A stretch of DNA of 9,700 bases from DAISLF01 sp964517345 (GCA_964517345.1 CAZFBZ010000050.1:1-9700), one strand, 5' to 3'. Positions 1-6,806 are shown, counted from the first letter of the stretch. Translations and numbers: made by a program. The notes: generated by a model from the letters alone, not told the origin.

Positions 1-60
1 AAGAAACGTCACTAATAACACTACAAGTGCATGAAGTGAGTGCAAGATGAAAATATGAAT

Positions 61-91
61 ACAAAATTTATCCTAATTTACATAAATTTGT
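61..91. repeat. AT-rich inverted repeat
   Basis: ACAAAATTTAT (61-71) and ATAAATTTGT (82-91) are inverted copies of each other apart from one extra A in the left arm, separated by 10 bases. The neighbourhood also repeats short AATTTA words. In DNA this AT-rich, such a match is only modestly surprising. It could be a regulator site or simply low complexity. Confidence 0.3.
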
Positions 92-157
92 CAATTTATT
101 AATGATTTTTTCCTTTATACAAGCCAAGAAATAAGAAGTGCTATTTACATTCCGTTG

Positions 158-181
158 TCAGGATTTGTCGACATTTCCTGA
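158..181. promoter_or_regulatory. Operator-like 24-bp interrupted palindrome
   Basis: The site reads TCAGGA, TT, TGTCGACA, TT, TCCTGA. Outer arms (158-163 and 176-181) are perfectly complementary and the central 8 bases (166-173) are a perfect palindrome; only the two TT spacers break the symmetry. This nested dyad is what a dimeric or tetrameric repressor would bind. It lies at the junction between the AT-rich block and the GC-rich DNA, 175 bases before the chosen protease start. I do not recognise the regulator. Function is inferred from symmetry and position only. Confidence 0.4.
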
Positions 182-355
182 TGAACCGGGCAACCGTCTC
201 ATGCACCGCCAGAGCGGCCCCCCGCAGTGATTGACAAAAAGCAGGAGAAACACCGGGAAAAGCGCTTTGTACCATATTTTCATCCACTCGGGGCTTGCGC
301 GGTTCTTCACGCGGGGCCATCCTCGGCGCCGCAGTCTTTATCCCCCATCAACCGT

Positions 356-1681
356 ATGCGTCGCTACAGCCTGTTTTTCCTGTCGATCGGCCTGTTGCTG
401 ATCCCGCTGTTCACGAATGCCGGGAAGTTCGGCGATCTGATCGAACGTGTCTCGCAGCATCGCAAAGTGCAAGACCAATACATTGTGACACTTAAGGATG
501 ATGCCGATCCGGATACCGTCTCGGATGAGCTCTCGCGCAAGCACGGCGGCGAGCGTCTCCAGGTCTACAAATTCGCCATGAAGGGCTTCGCAGTGCGGCT
601 GTCCGAGAAGAAGCTGAAGGAACTGCAGAAGGATCCGCGCGTCGCGTCGATCACCGAGGACTACGAAGTGTCGATCGCGGCGGTGGAGGCCGAGGGCGCC
701 GATGCGCTGGCGAAGGGCACCGGACCGCAGATCCTCGCCCAGACCCTCCCCACGGGAGTGAACCGGGTGAACGCCGAGAACAAACTCAATAAAGGAGAGA
801 ACATCGAGGTGGCGGTCATCGACACCGGCATCCAGAAGAACCACCCTGACCTGCAGGGCAACCTCCTCGGCGGCTACAACTGCCTGAACAAGAACCGCGC
901 GGCTTACGACGACCAGAACGGCCACGGCACGCACGTCGCGGGCACGATCGCTGCCGTCGACAACGGTGTCGGAGCTGTAGGAGTGGCTCCCAAAGCCAAG
1001 ATCTGGGCTGTCCGTGTCCTCGACAGAAACGGCAACGGCACCTGGAGTCAGGTGATCTGCGGCATTGATTGGGTCACGTCGCAGTCCTCGCACATCAAGA
1101 TCGCCAGCATGAGTCTTGGCGGAGGAGGCGTCTCTGACAGCTGCACCAGCCCGACGGCCTCGGCCATGCACAAGGCGATCTGCCGGTCGGTGAACGCGGG
1201 AGTTACCTACGTGGTGGCCGCGGGCAACAACGGCGGCGACGTGAAGAACTCGGTCCCGGCCGCGTACCCGGAGGTGATCGCCGTCTCGGCGCTCGCCGAC
1301 AGCAACGGTACGAGCTGCGGCGGCGGAGCGGCGACGAGCTACGGACCGGATGACACGTTCGCAAGCTTCTCCAACTACGCCACGCTGGCAGTCGACGCCG
1401 CGCGCCTCATCGGCGCACCGGGCGTGTCGATCTACTCCACCTGGCTGAACAGCGGCTACAACACGATCAGCGGCACGAGCATGGCGACGCCGCACGTCTC
1501 CGGCGCTGCCGCCCTCTACCTGAAGAAATTCCCCGGCTCGACGCCGGCCCAGATCAAGGCGGGCCTGCTGGCTCTCGCCGAGGCGCCGAACGTCAACGTG
1601 AACAGCGAGTGCGCCACGGGAGTCAGTCACGTGGGCACGGTGCTCCACCCGGAGCCGGTGCTGCGCGCAGATTCGCTCTGA
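356..1681 (+). CDS. Secreted subtilisin-family (S8, proteinase K-like) serine protease
   Basis: This is a 441-residue extracellular endopeptidase precursor. Residues 1-22 form a signal peptide (MRR, then a hydrophobic stretch, ending TNA). Residues about 41-107 match an inhibitor I9 propeptide (QYIVTLK through EDYEVSI), which folds the enzyme and is cleaved off. The S8 catalytic domain follows, with Asp156 in VIDTG, His190 in NGHGTH, the oxyanion Asn291 in AAGNNGG and the nucleophile Ser375 in GTSMATPH, so the enzyme looks intact. Six Cys in the mature part (YNC, VIC and others) allow disulfides, as in proteinase K relatives. No C-terminal anchor is seen, so it is probably released. I chose ATG 356 because it begins the signal peptide; an in-frame GTG at 227 would add 43 unlikely residues. 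No Shine-Dalgarno sequence is visible before 356. The terminator at 1702-1731 suggests a single-gene transcript. Family is certain; substrate is unknown. Confidence 0.93.
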   Translation: MRRYSLFFLSIGLLLIPLFTNAGKFGDLIERVSQHRKVQDQYIVTLKDDADPDTVSDELSRKHGGERLQVYKFAMKGFAVRLSEKKLKELQKDPRVASITEDYEVSIAAVEAEGADALAKGTGPQILAQTLPTGVNRVNAENKLNKGENIEVAVIDTGIQKNHPDLQGNLLGGYNCLNKNRAAYDDQNGHGTHVAGTIAAVDNGVGAVGVAPKAKIWAVRVLDRNGNGTWSQVICGIDWVTSQSSHIKIASMSLGGGGVSDSCTSPTASAMHKAICRSVNAGVTYVVAAGNNGGDVKNSVPAAYPEVIAVSALADSNGTSCGGGAATSYGPDDTFASFSNYATLAVDAARLIGAPGVSIYSTWLNSGYNTISGTSMATPHVSGAAALYLKKFPGSTPAQIKAGLLALAEAPNVNVNSECATGVSHVGTVLHPEPVLRADSL

Positions 1682-1701
1682 TAGAAGCCAAAAAATTGAA
1701 G

Positions 1702-1731
1702 AAGAGAGTGGCAGCCGTCACTCTCTTTTTT
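1702..1731 (+). terminator. Intrinsic terminator of the protease gene
   Basis: AAGAGAGTG (1702-1710) pairs perfectly with CACTCTCTT (1719-1727) across an 8-base loop and runs into a T tract ending at 1731. It starts 20 bases after the protease stop codon. This is a classic Rho-independent terminator. The A-rich bases on its left side could give some activity on the minus strand as well. Confidence 0.88.
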
Positions 1732-1733
1732 GT

Positions 1734-1881
1734 TGTCGCCCTTCGACGGGCTCAGGGTGACACCTCGTTGTCATGGTGAGCGTAGTCGAACCATGGCAAC
1801 GAGCGCTGAGTGGCTATGTCGCTCTTCGACTACGCTCAGAGTGACATAGCTTTGTCATGCTGAGCTCGTCGAAGCATGACA
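1734..1881. repeat. Hairpin-repeat cluster 1 (four units, alternating orientation)
   Basis: Four stem-loops lie in a row between two convergent genes. Unit 1 (1734-1762) has arms TGTCGCCC and GGGTGACA around core TTCGACGGGCTCA. Unit 2 (1764-1803) has arms CTCGTTGTCATGG and CCATGGCAACGAG around TGAGCGTAGTCGAA. Unit 3 (1812-1851) has arms GGCTATGTCGCTC and GAGTGACATAGCT around TTCGACTACGCTCA. Unit 4 (1853-1881) has arms TGTCATGC and GCATGACA around TGAGCTCGTCGAA. Each arm pair is complementary, allowing one or two G-T pairs, although the arms differ between units. Orientation alternates plus, minus, plus, minus. Unit 1 begins 3 bases after the protease terminator, and unit 4 ends 4 bases from the stop codon of the minus-strand gene. 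Bases 1767-1870 recur at 7928-8031 with three differences. Confidence 0.9.
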
Positions 1882-1885
1882 CTCC

Positions 1886-2650
1886 TCACTCTCCCGGTCC
1901 CGCCTCGATCCCCAGCATCTGCGGGAGTTTTTCGCGCGCGGCGAAGGTCTTGCCCAGCTGGTCGGCCGGGACGAGGACGCGGCTGTCGTAAAGAAGGTGC
2001 GTCGACGCGCCGCCGTCGAGCATCAGCACCTGATCCGCCGGAACGCCGAAACTGCGCAGCACCCGGTTGGCGTACATCTGCGTGGCGACAGTGGAACTGA
2101 AGACCACCGTGCGGCCGTCCCGCGTGACACCGACGAATGTGCGCGGGCGCGGAGCGGTCGGGCGTTTGTCCGCGTCCGGCGAAAGCCCGACGATCGCGTC
2201 TTGTTCTTTGAGCTTCACGAGTGTCACCGCGTCATCGTCGTAGGGCACCACGCGATCGCGGGTCGCGCCGATGACGAGCATGCGCTTGCCTCCGCGGAAC
2301 TCCGTCAGGTCACCGTAGCCCTCGTAGACTGTGCCGTCGGCCTTGATGCTGAACGCGAGCGGCGCGGTATCCGGATCGGTCGTATCGAAAAACTGGCCGT
2401 TTGCCACGGAAACGGCCTGCGGATGGGTTTCCGACCAGTGAGCCCACCAGTCCCCGACCGTCTTGCGGTCAAAATTCACGAACAGGCCTTCCTCGTGGGG
2501 CGTCCCGTGCAGGATGCGCAGACGCGCGCCCTGGCGGCGGTTGAGCACCTGCACGTAATCGCGGCGCTGCTTGTAGAGGGACACGCCGGGGAACGACCCG
2601 ACCTGCGTGAATCCGCGCGGCACGGCGGCCAGGGCGGGAGTGACCGAAAG
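1886..2650 (-). CDS. Exported phosphodiester glycosidase (NAGPA-like) domain protein, 5' end in gap
   Basis: 254 residues are visible up to the TGA at 1886-1888; the start lies inside the N run. The first visible residues, LSVTPALAA then VPRGF, look like the end of a signal peptide, so only about 20 residues are probably missing. The body fits the phosphodiester glycosidase family (PF09992 type, related to the lysosomal mannose-6-phosphate uncovering enzyme). Visible landmarks are VSVANGQFF (visible residues 80-88), matching the family's usual N-G-x-FF segment, TFVGVTRDGRTVVF (171-184) and VLMLDGGASTHLL (208-220), matching the LDGG(G/A)S segment. Bacterial relatives are usually cell-surface or envelope proteins thought to act on sugar phosphodiesters; the substrate cannot be told here. 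It follows the lipoprotein gene on the same strand and may share its transcript. Hairpin unit 4 lies just beyond its stop. Confidence 0.82.
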   Translation of the reverse strand, partial: LSVTPALAAVPRGFTQVGSFPGVSLYKQRRDYVQVLNRRQGARLRILHGTPHEEGLFVNFDRKTVGDWWAHWSETHPQAVSVANGQFFDTTDPDTAPLAFSIKADGTVYEGYGDLTEFRGGKRMLVIGATRDRVVPYDDDAVTLVKLKEQDAIVGLSPDADKRPTAPRPRTFVGVTRDGRTVVFSSTVATQMYANRVLRSFGVPADQVLMLDGGASTHLLYDSRVLVPADQLGKTFAAREKLPQMLGIEAGPGE

Positions 2651-2750
2651 NNNNNNNNNNNNNNNNNNNNNNNNNNNNNNNNNNNNNNNNNNNNNNNNNN
2701 NNNNNNNNNNNNNNNNNNNNNNNNNNNNNNNNNNNNNNNNNNNNNNNNNN
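2651..2750. other. Assembly gap 1 (100 N)
   Basis: Exactly 100 N, a common placeholder for a scaffold join of unknown size. The sequence on its right (minus-strand upstream) enters a membrane segment of the lipoprotein; the sequence on its left resumes near a signal-peptide cleavage site in another frame (given the nominal length). The gap must therefore hide one gene's end and another gene's start, and is likely longer than 100 bases. Any continuous reading frame through it is an artefact. Confidence 0.9.
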
Positions 2751-3614
2751 GATCGTCGCGGCCCACACGATCGCGGGGATCGCTGCGGCGGGCGAAGAGC
2801 CGTATGGCGAGAGGAAACGACGTGTGTTCTCCAGCGGACCCGCAAAGTCGCCGGGGCCGGTGTTGGGGAGACTCGTGAGCAGAGACAGATCGGACGATGC
2901 GCTGAGCTCAGCGCCTCCGACGGTTGCGGTGGCACTCACGCGGATCGTCTCCAGCACAGGCTGGCCGTCGGTCACACGGACGCTGACCCGCAGCGCACGC
3001 TTCTGTCCGGCTCCAAGCGCCTTGATCGTCCACTGCACGGTATCCACGCTGTTCTTGCCGTCGGATTTCACGATCGTGAGCTGTGCGGGCGAGAAGCTGA
3101 AGACGACGGGAACATCTTTGAGGGCGGTCTTGGACGCGTTGCGAACGGTCACCGTAAAGCCGATGAGGCCGCCTGCCGTCGCTTCGCGGCGGTCCGGAGC
3201 GATCTGGATCTCGGCATTGCCGGTCGCAGCAGGCGCGGTGAGATCATAGACACGGCGCGTGGACGAGACGGGCGGAAGAGGCTTCCCCGCGACGGACGAC
3301 CGGCTGGAAGAGCGCGCGGATACGGAAGACGAAGAAAGACGGACGGACGATCTAGCCGACGATCCTGCGACAGCCGCGATCGCGGATTTCACGGACGAGC
3401 TGGACGATGTGCGCACAGCGGGGGCCGAGAAACTGCTGCGGCGGAAGTACTGGAACGTCGACGACGACACGCTCGATCCGGTCGCGGTTGCGCCCGATCC
3501 GAGCACCGGACTGCCGCCGCCGGCGCCTCCTCGTCCGCCGCCGGAACACGACGCAACGAGCAGCGTCGCAACACAGACGCCAAGCAGAGCAGAGAGACGG
3601 ATGGGACGGACCAT
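2751..3614 (-). CDS. Ser-rich lipoprotein with DUF11-like domain and LPNTG motif, 3' end in gap
   Basis: 288 residues are visible from ATG 3614 to the gap. An in-frame TAG lies three codons upstream (two sense codons between), so the start cannot be earlier. Residues 1-22 are a type II signal peptide with lipobox VASC, making Cys23 the likely lipidated residue. Gly/Ser-rich linkers follow, including runs of Ser mixed with Arg and Val at about 68-118. Residues about 133-240 look like an immunoglobulin-like DUF11/CARDB-type beta domain (GFTVTVRNAS, then DVPVVFSFS). LPNTGPGD (249-256) resembles a sortase signal, and residues from about 273 (SSPAAAIPAIVWAATI) seem to begin a membrane helix cut by the gap. 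The protein probably sits on the outer face of the membrane as a structural or adhesive protein; no catalytic residues are seen. Having both a lipobox and an LPxTG-like motif is odd. Function is unknown. Confidence 0.8.
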
Positions 3615-3622
3615 AGCGAGCT

Positions 3623-3651
3623 AAAGTACTACTTTTTCAAATATCAGTCAA
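3623..3651 (-). promoter_or_regulatory. Possible promoter of the lipoprotein gene, leaderless or nearly so
   Basis: On the minus strand TTGACT (3646-3651) is a 5-of-6 match to the -35 box. After 17 bases comes TACTTT (3623-3628), a weak 3-of-6 match to the -10 box. A start site 6-7 bases downstream would fall at about 3616-3617, within three bases of the ATG at 3614. No Shine-Dalgarno sequence precedes that ATG, which fits a leaderless message. The -10 box is poor, so this is tentative. Confidence 0.3.
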
Positions 3652-3714
3652 TATTCCCTGCTTCCATCAAGTCCAAGCCCATTTCGGGTTTCTTCCCGAC
3701 GGGACGCCGATAGA

Positions 3715-5685
3715 ATGAACCCCCTCATGACGCTGCTGATCCCGTCCGTTCTCCGGCACAGTCCCGATGCACCCGCCGATGCGATCACGCTCGCATGTCT
3801 GCTGGAGGCAGGATTCAACGTGCCGCCGTTCGGCGTCATCCGCGCGACGGACATGGCGCTGCTGCGTTCCGAGACCGGCGACGCACAGGCATCCATGCTC
3901 GCAGAAGAAGTGAAGCGTCAGCTGCCCGCCAAGCGGTACGAACTGCGCCTGACAGACTCGGGCCTCGTCAGCGAGTGCTCGCCGGACGGACTCCTCACCG
4001 CACTGCGTACCATGGCCTCCGCGTCCACAGGAGCGGTCATCGTGCAGGAGCACATCCCGGCCGACATCGCGGGCGTCACGGTCACGCGCGACCCGTCGGG
4101 CGATCGGGAGATGGCGGTGGAGGAACGGCGCGGCGGACCAGACGGCAGCGTGCGGCGCATGCGCTTCCTCTGGAACGAGCACGAGCCGCGCACGGACCTG
4201 CCGGATTTCGGCTACGCGGTGCGCGAATGGAAGAAGGCGGAACAGCTGCTCGGATCGCCTCAGGAAATCGAATGGCGCCTGTGGAAGAAGGACTGGTATC
4301 TGCTGCGCTCGCGTCCCATCACCGCCTTCGACGCCGCGCGCTCCGCTCAGGCACGGTATCTGGATGAAACACTCCCGGCGCGCAAAGCATTCCGGTATGA
4401 GAAGAGCGACCTCACCGAGCTCGCGCCGCGCCCGACGCCGGTGACGCTCGATCTGCTGCGACGCCTGCATGCCGCTGGCGGTCCGGTGGAACGCGCCCAT
4501 GCACGGTTCAACATGCGGTACCGGAGCGAGGATTTTTTCGTGACGGTCGGCAATGAACTGTTCGTCGACAAAGAGAAGGAGCTCCACACGCTGTTGCCTG
4601 CATTCAGTTGCCTGAAGCCGAAAAACTCCGGAGCGTCGTTCCGGTCGATCCGCGGTCTCTGGACAACGATGCGCAACGGCGCGGCGACGCAGAAACTCGC
4701 ACCCGACCGTGAGGAAGAGGCGATTGAACGCGAGCTGTGTGCGCTGCTCAAAGACCGGCCGGCTGACGGCATGCCGTTGCGCGCGGCGCTCGGCAGGTTC
4801 CTGGAACAGTACGAAACCGTCGCAGCCGTGGACATCTGCGCGACCAAAGCCCTGCTGACACTGCGACGGTCGCTGGGCGATGAGCCGGTGAACCTCGCGG
4901 CACTCCTCGGCGCAATGCTGGTGCCCGACGCCCGCGCGACCCGCGATCCCCTGCCCCCGCCGCCGACGGGTCTTCTCGGCAACACGCTGGAACTCTCGGA
5001 TGCGTCGCCGTTCTTCGGCGTGCTGCCCGCGCCCGGCTCCGCGTGGGAACTGACCTCCTGGTGGCAGGGACTTTCCGAAGAGCGCAGGACTGTCCTGAGC
5101 CCTATGATCGCTTCCGCCCAGCGGTGGAATGCGCTCCGCGAGATGGGCCGCTGGCTCACAGTGAAGCTGCTCCAGCCCGTGCGCACGGCCGTACTGCGCG
5201 ATCCCGCGGTGGCGAGCCTGCCGGACGCGACGCTCGCGTTCTTCGCACTGCTCGATGAACTGCTCTCCGGACGCATCCCGCAGACCGAGTGTCATGCGCG
5301 CCGCGAGACCTTCGCCTCGTTGTCGGGTATGCACCTGCCCCCGATCCTCTCCAACCGTCCGCGCCTGCACGCGCACCTCAAACCGCTGTGCGTCTCGCCG
5401 GGCAACGCGAGCGGGACCCTCGTGACGGAAGATACGCTCCCCGCCGTGCGCGGGCCGGCGATCCTATGCGCCCCCACACCATCGGCCGACCTCACGCGGT
5501 ATCTGAGCCGCATCGGCGGCATCGTCTGCGAGCACGGCGATTTGCTCTCGCACCTCGCGATCATCGCGCGCGAACGCAAAATCCCGATGCTCGTCCATGT
5601 TTTCCTGGATGACGCGCTGCGCATCGGCGATGTGGTGGATCTGAACGCGTCGACGGGGGCGATTAGGGTGTTGAAGCGGGAGTGA
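3715..5685 (+). CDS. Compact PEP-synthase / rifampicin-phosphotransferase-like protein with swivelling His domain
   Basis: 656 residues, ending in TGA. Residues about 20-205 resemble a shortened pyruvate phosphate dikinase N-terminal (ATP-binding) domain: LEAGFNVPPFGVI (30-42) fits its first conserved block, GAVIVQEHIPADIAGVTVTR (106-125) its central strand, and PQEIEWRL...LLRSRPIT (182-203) its closing PQDIEW...QARPIT block. A middle region (about 215-560) includes LAPRPTPVTLDLL, like the P-x-TPL segment of rifampicin phosphotransferase relatives. The C-terminus (about 565-655) is the mobile phosphohistidine domain, with EHGDLLSHLAIIARE placing the catalytic His at 613. No PEP/pyruvate-binding barrel follows, so the order ATP domain, middle, His domain is that of rifampicin phosphotransferases rather than PEP synthase. 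The ATP domain is about 120 residues shorter than usual and may be degenerate. Substrate is unknown. Start could be ATG 3715 or ATG 3727; no clear ribosome binding site supports either. The gene is divergent from the lipoprotein gene. Confidence 0.78.
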   Translation: MNPLMTLLIPSVLRHSPDAPADAITLACLLEAGFNVPPFGVIRATDMALLRSETGDAQASMLAEEVKRQLPAKRYELRLTDSGLVSECSPDGLLTALRTMASASTGAVIVQEHIPADIAGVTVTRDPSGDREMAVEERRGGPDGSVRRMRFLWNEHEPRTDLPDFGYAVREWKKAEQLLGSPQEIEWRLWKKDWYLLRSRPITAFDAARSAQARYLDETLPARKAFRYEKSDLTELAPRPTPVTLDLLRRLHAAGGPVERAHARFNMRYRSEDFFVTVGNELFVDKEKELHTLLPAFSCLKPKNSGASFRSIRGLWTTMRNGAATQKLAPDREEEAIERELCALLKDRPADGMPLRAALGRFLEQYETVAAVDICATKALLTLRRSLGDEPVNLAALLGAMLVPDARATRDPLPPPPTGLLGNTLELSDASPFFGVLPAPGSAWELTSWWQGLSEERRTVLSPMIASAQRWNALREMGRWLTVKLLQPVRTAVLRDPAVASLPDATLAFFALLDELLSGRIPQTECHARRETFASLSGMHLPPILSNRPRLHAHLKPLCVSPGNASGTLVTEDTLPAVRGPAILCAPTPSADLTRYLSRIGGIVCEHGDLLSHLAIIARERKIPMLVHVFLDDALRIGDVVDLNASTGAIRVLKRE

Positions 5686-5895
5686 TAACACGTCACGACT
5701 GATGCCGGGTCCCGGATATGTGTGTGTTTGTGTTTTGTGCAGCTTCCACTGGTCGTGCTGGCGGTAGCAGTGTTTTCCGCGCGCCACTGCCGGTTAGCGG
5801 CCGGCGGCGTCAAACAGGACAAGAACTGTTTTTACCAACTGCAGATCCTCAGTTTCCGTTGAAGCCGCCGGGGCTTGGCGCGCGGAGCGCTTCGA
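5686..5895. other. Gene-free stretch after the PEP-utilising-type gene
   Basis: I find no convincing gene. A short CCGG, GTC, CCGG hairpin (5705-5715) is followed by a GT-rich tract (5718-5740) and might act as a poor terminator. GCAGTG (5767-5772) pairs with CACTGC (5785-5790), and AAACAG (5812-5817) pairs with CTGTTT (5826-5831) followed by two further T. None is a strong terminator, and I do not call one. Confidence 0.5.
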
Positions 5896-5957
5896 GCCTG
5901 TCCTGAGCGTCGACGAAGGATTTCTTTTCTTGTCGCGACAAGAAAAGAAAGACAGGC
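5896..5957. repeat. Perfect 30-bp palindrome with outer arms and a degenerate hairpin-repeat core
   Basis: Bases 5921-5950 are a perfect palindrome centred on TCGCGA: each half is 15 bases and there is no loop. It is flanked by GCCTGTC (5896-5902) and GACAGGC (5951-5957), which are also complementary. The left outer arm is separated from the palindrome by 18 bases, while the right one abuts it directly. Those 18 bases carry TGAGCGTCGACGAA (5904-5917), a variant of the hairpin-repeat core, with arms of only TCC and GGA. It looks as if a repeat core was inserted in, or left beside, one arm of a longer palindrome. Confidence 0.85.
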
Positions 5958-5972
5958 GTCAGCTGCATAGGC

Positions 5973-6012
5973 TTTTTTGTCGTGGTTCGACTACGCTCAC
6001 CATGACAAAAAA
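5973..6012. repeat. Hairpin-repeat unit 6, T/A-extended arms
   Basis: TTTTTTGTCGTGG (5973-5985) pairs with CCATGACAAAAAA (6000-6012) over all 13 positions with one G-T pair, around the canonical core TTCGACTACGCTCA (5986-5999) in plus orientation. The run of T is inside the 5' arm, not after the stem, so it is not a standard terminator on either strand. Confidence 0.88.
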
Positions 6013-6022
6013 GTATCGTGGC

Positions 6023-6060
6023 AAAAAACGTTGTCATCCTGAGTGTAGTCGAAGGATGGC
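6023..6060 (-). terminator. Hairpin-repeat unit 7, possible terminator of the EEP gene
   Basis: GTCATCC (6033-6039) pairs with GGATGGC (6054-6060), with one G-T pair, around core TGAGTGTAGTCGAA (6040-6053). Read on the minus strand, the hairpin begins 5 bases after the TAA of the EEP gene. Four bases beyond the stem there is a run of six T (6028 down to 6023). The stem is short and the T run is displaced, so termination would be weak. The unit belongs to the same family as those in the other two clusters. Confidence 0.5.
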
Positions 6061-6065
6061 CACTT

Positions 6066-6806
6066 TTACGCCAACTCCATCTCCAGCATCACCGGCAGGT
6101 GATCAGAGGCATGGACGCCGCGCAGCACTTTGGTCTCCGCGAAGCGGATGTGCTTCGGGCACAGGAAAAGGTCGAGAGTCTTGGTGGGATTCGAGGCCGG
6201 GAACGTCGGCTGGTCGACGGCATTGACGATCTTCAGGTCGCAGTCCTCCGCAAGCTGTTCCAGCTCGCTGCGTCCGCGGAAGATGTTGAAGTCTCCGCAG
6301 AGGATGACGTTGCGACGGGCTTTGACAATGTCCTTGAGCTCTCCGCACTGGAGCTTGCGCACCTCGCGGTCGAGCGAGAAGTGTACGAGCATCAGCGATA
6401 CGTCCTCACGCAGCTTGATCTCGTAGATCAGCTTCTTGGTGCCGTTCTTGAAGTAGATCTTGTCGAACGGCAGATCGCCTTTTGCAAAGAAGCCGTTGCA
6501 GTTGTCGCGGAAGAACGGCATGCGGCGGAGCGGACTGCGCTCGCCGTATTTATTGCCGATATCCGAGCTGGTGTAGACGTGCGGGTGGGGAACGCAGCCG
6601 GTCTTGCGGTGGATCTCGACGAAACAGGCGACATCGGGCTTCTCGCGCTGCAACAGGTGATAGATGGCCTGGCGCACGCGGCGGATGACACTGCGCGGGG
6701 TGTAGAGATACCGGTAAAACTTCAGCAGGTAATCACGGAGGGATCCGTTGAGAGCCGTGGCGTAGCCGACGTTGAAGAGCAGGATGCGAAAACGTTGGTT
6801 GCTCAT
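6066..6806 (-). CDS. Endonuclease/exonuclease/phosphatase (EEP) family protein
   Basis: 246 residues with the conserved metal-dependent phosphoesterase pattern: Asn12 in LLFNVGY, Glu65 in CFVEIH, His142 in VHFSLDRE, Asp172 and Asn174 in CGDFNIF, Asp212 in LDLFLCP, and Asp235-His236 in SDHLPV. All expected catalytic and metal ligands of the family (DNase I, exonuclease III, sphingomyelinase types) are present, so it should be active. No signal peptide or membrane segment is seen, suggesting a cytoplasmic enzyme. Whether it cuts DNA, RNA, nucleotides or a phospholipid-like ester cannot be told. I chose ATG 6806 because the EEP fold begins there and a strong promoter lies just upstream; a longer frame to 6983 would run over that promoter and into the neighbouring gene. 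Hairpin unit 7 lies 5 bases beyond its stop. Confidence 0.88.
   Translation of the reverse strand: MSNQRFRILLFNVGYATALNGSLRDYLLKFYRYLYTPRSVIRRVRQAIYHLLQREKPDVACFVEIHRKTGCVPHPHVYTSSDIGNKYGERSPLRRMPFFRDNCNGFFAKGDLPFDKIYFKNGTKKLIYEIKLREDVSLMLVHFSLDREVRKLQCGELKDIVKARRNVILCGDFNIFRGRSELEQLAEDCDLKIVNAVDQPTFPASNPTKTLDLFLCPKHIRFAETKVLRGVHASDHLPVMLEMELA

Larger units (their letters stand above)
1..355. other. AT-rich non-coding leader upstream of the protease gene
   Basis: I see no gene here: all frames are interrupted by stops, apart from a GTG-initiated extension of the protease frame from 227 that does not look like protein. Bases 1-180 are about 29% G+C by my count (53 of 180), against well over 60% in the genes that follow; composition switches at about 185. 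The stretch holds an AT-rich inverted repeat (61-91) and an interrupted palindrome (158-181). A TTGACA at 231-236 has no good -10 box 16-18 bases downstream, and an AGGAG at 243-247 has no start codon at a usable distance, so I call neither a promoter nor a ribosome binding site. The AT-rich block could be a promoter/UP region or the edge of acquired DNA. Confidence 0.6.

Noticed and set aside
227..355. Extension of the protease to GTG 227
   Set aside because: The 43 added residues would bury the signal peptide and show no protein-like features; no SD at a proper distance.
338..1648. Long minus-strand reading frame (436 codons) opposite the protease
   Set aside because: It mirrors the third-position bias of the S8 gene, is rich in Arg/Val/Ala without any recognisable motif, and the plus strand has an unmistakable complete protease.
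1734..1881. CRISPR array
   Set aside because: Units are self-complementary, alternate in orientation and have no regular spacers; no cas gene is present.
3689..3716. Promoter with TAGAAT (3711-3716) before the PEP-utilising-type gene
   Set aside because: The -10-like word overlaps ATG 3715 and no reasonable -35 box is found at 16-18 bases; it would only make sense if translation starts at ATG 3727.
3667..5376. Long minus-strand reading frame (569 codons) opposite the PEP-utilising-type gene
   Set aside because: Arg/Gln-rich composition without motifs; the plus strand carries recognisable PPDK-type blocks and the phosphohistidine domain.
3715..5685. Rifampicin resistance gene
   Set aside because: Domain order is similar, but the ATP domain is reduced and the middle region is not recognisable as a rifampicin site, so a resistance role is unsupported.
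5849..6037. 62-codon minus-strand frame in the intergenic region
   Set aside because: It is made of palindrome and hairpin-repeat sequence (peptides like CHGERSR and VDAQDRLE are translated repeats), not a gene.
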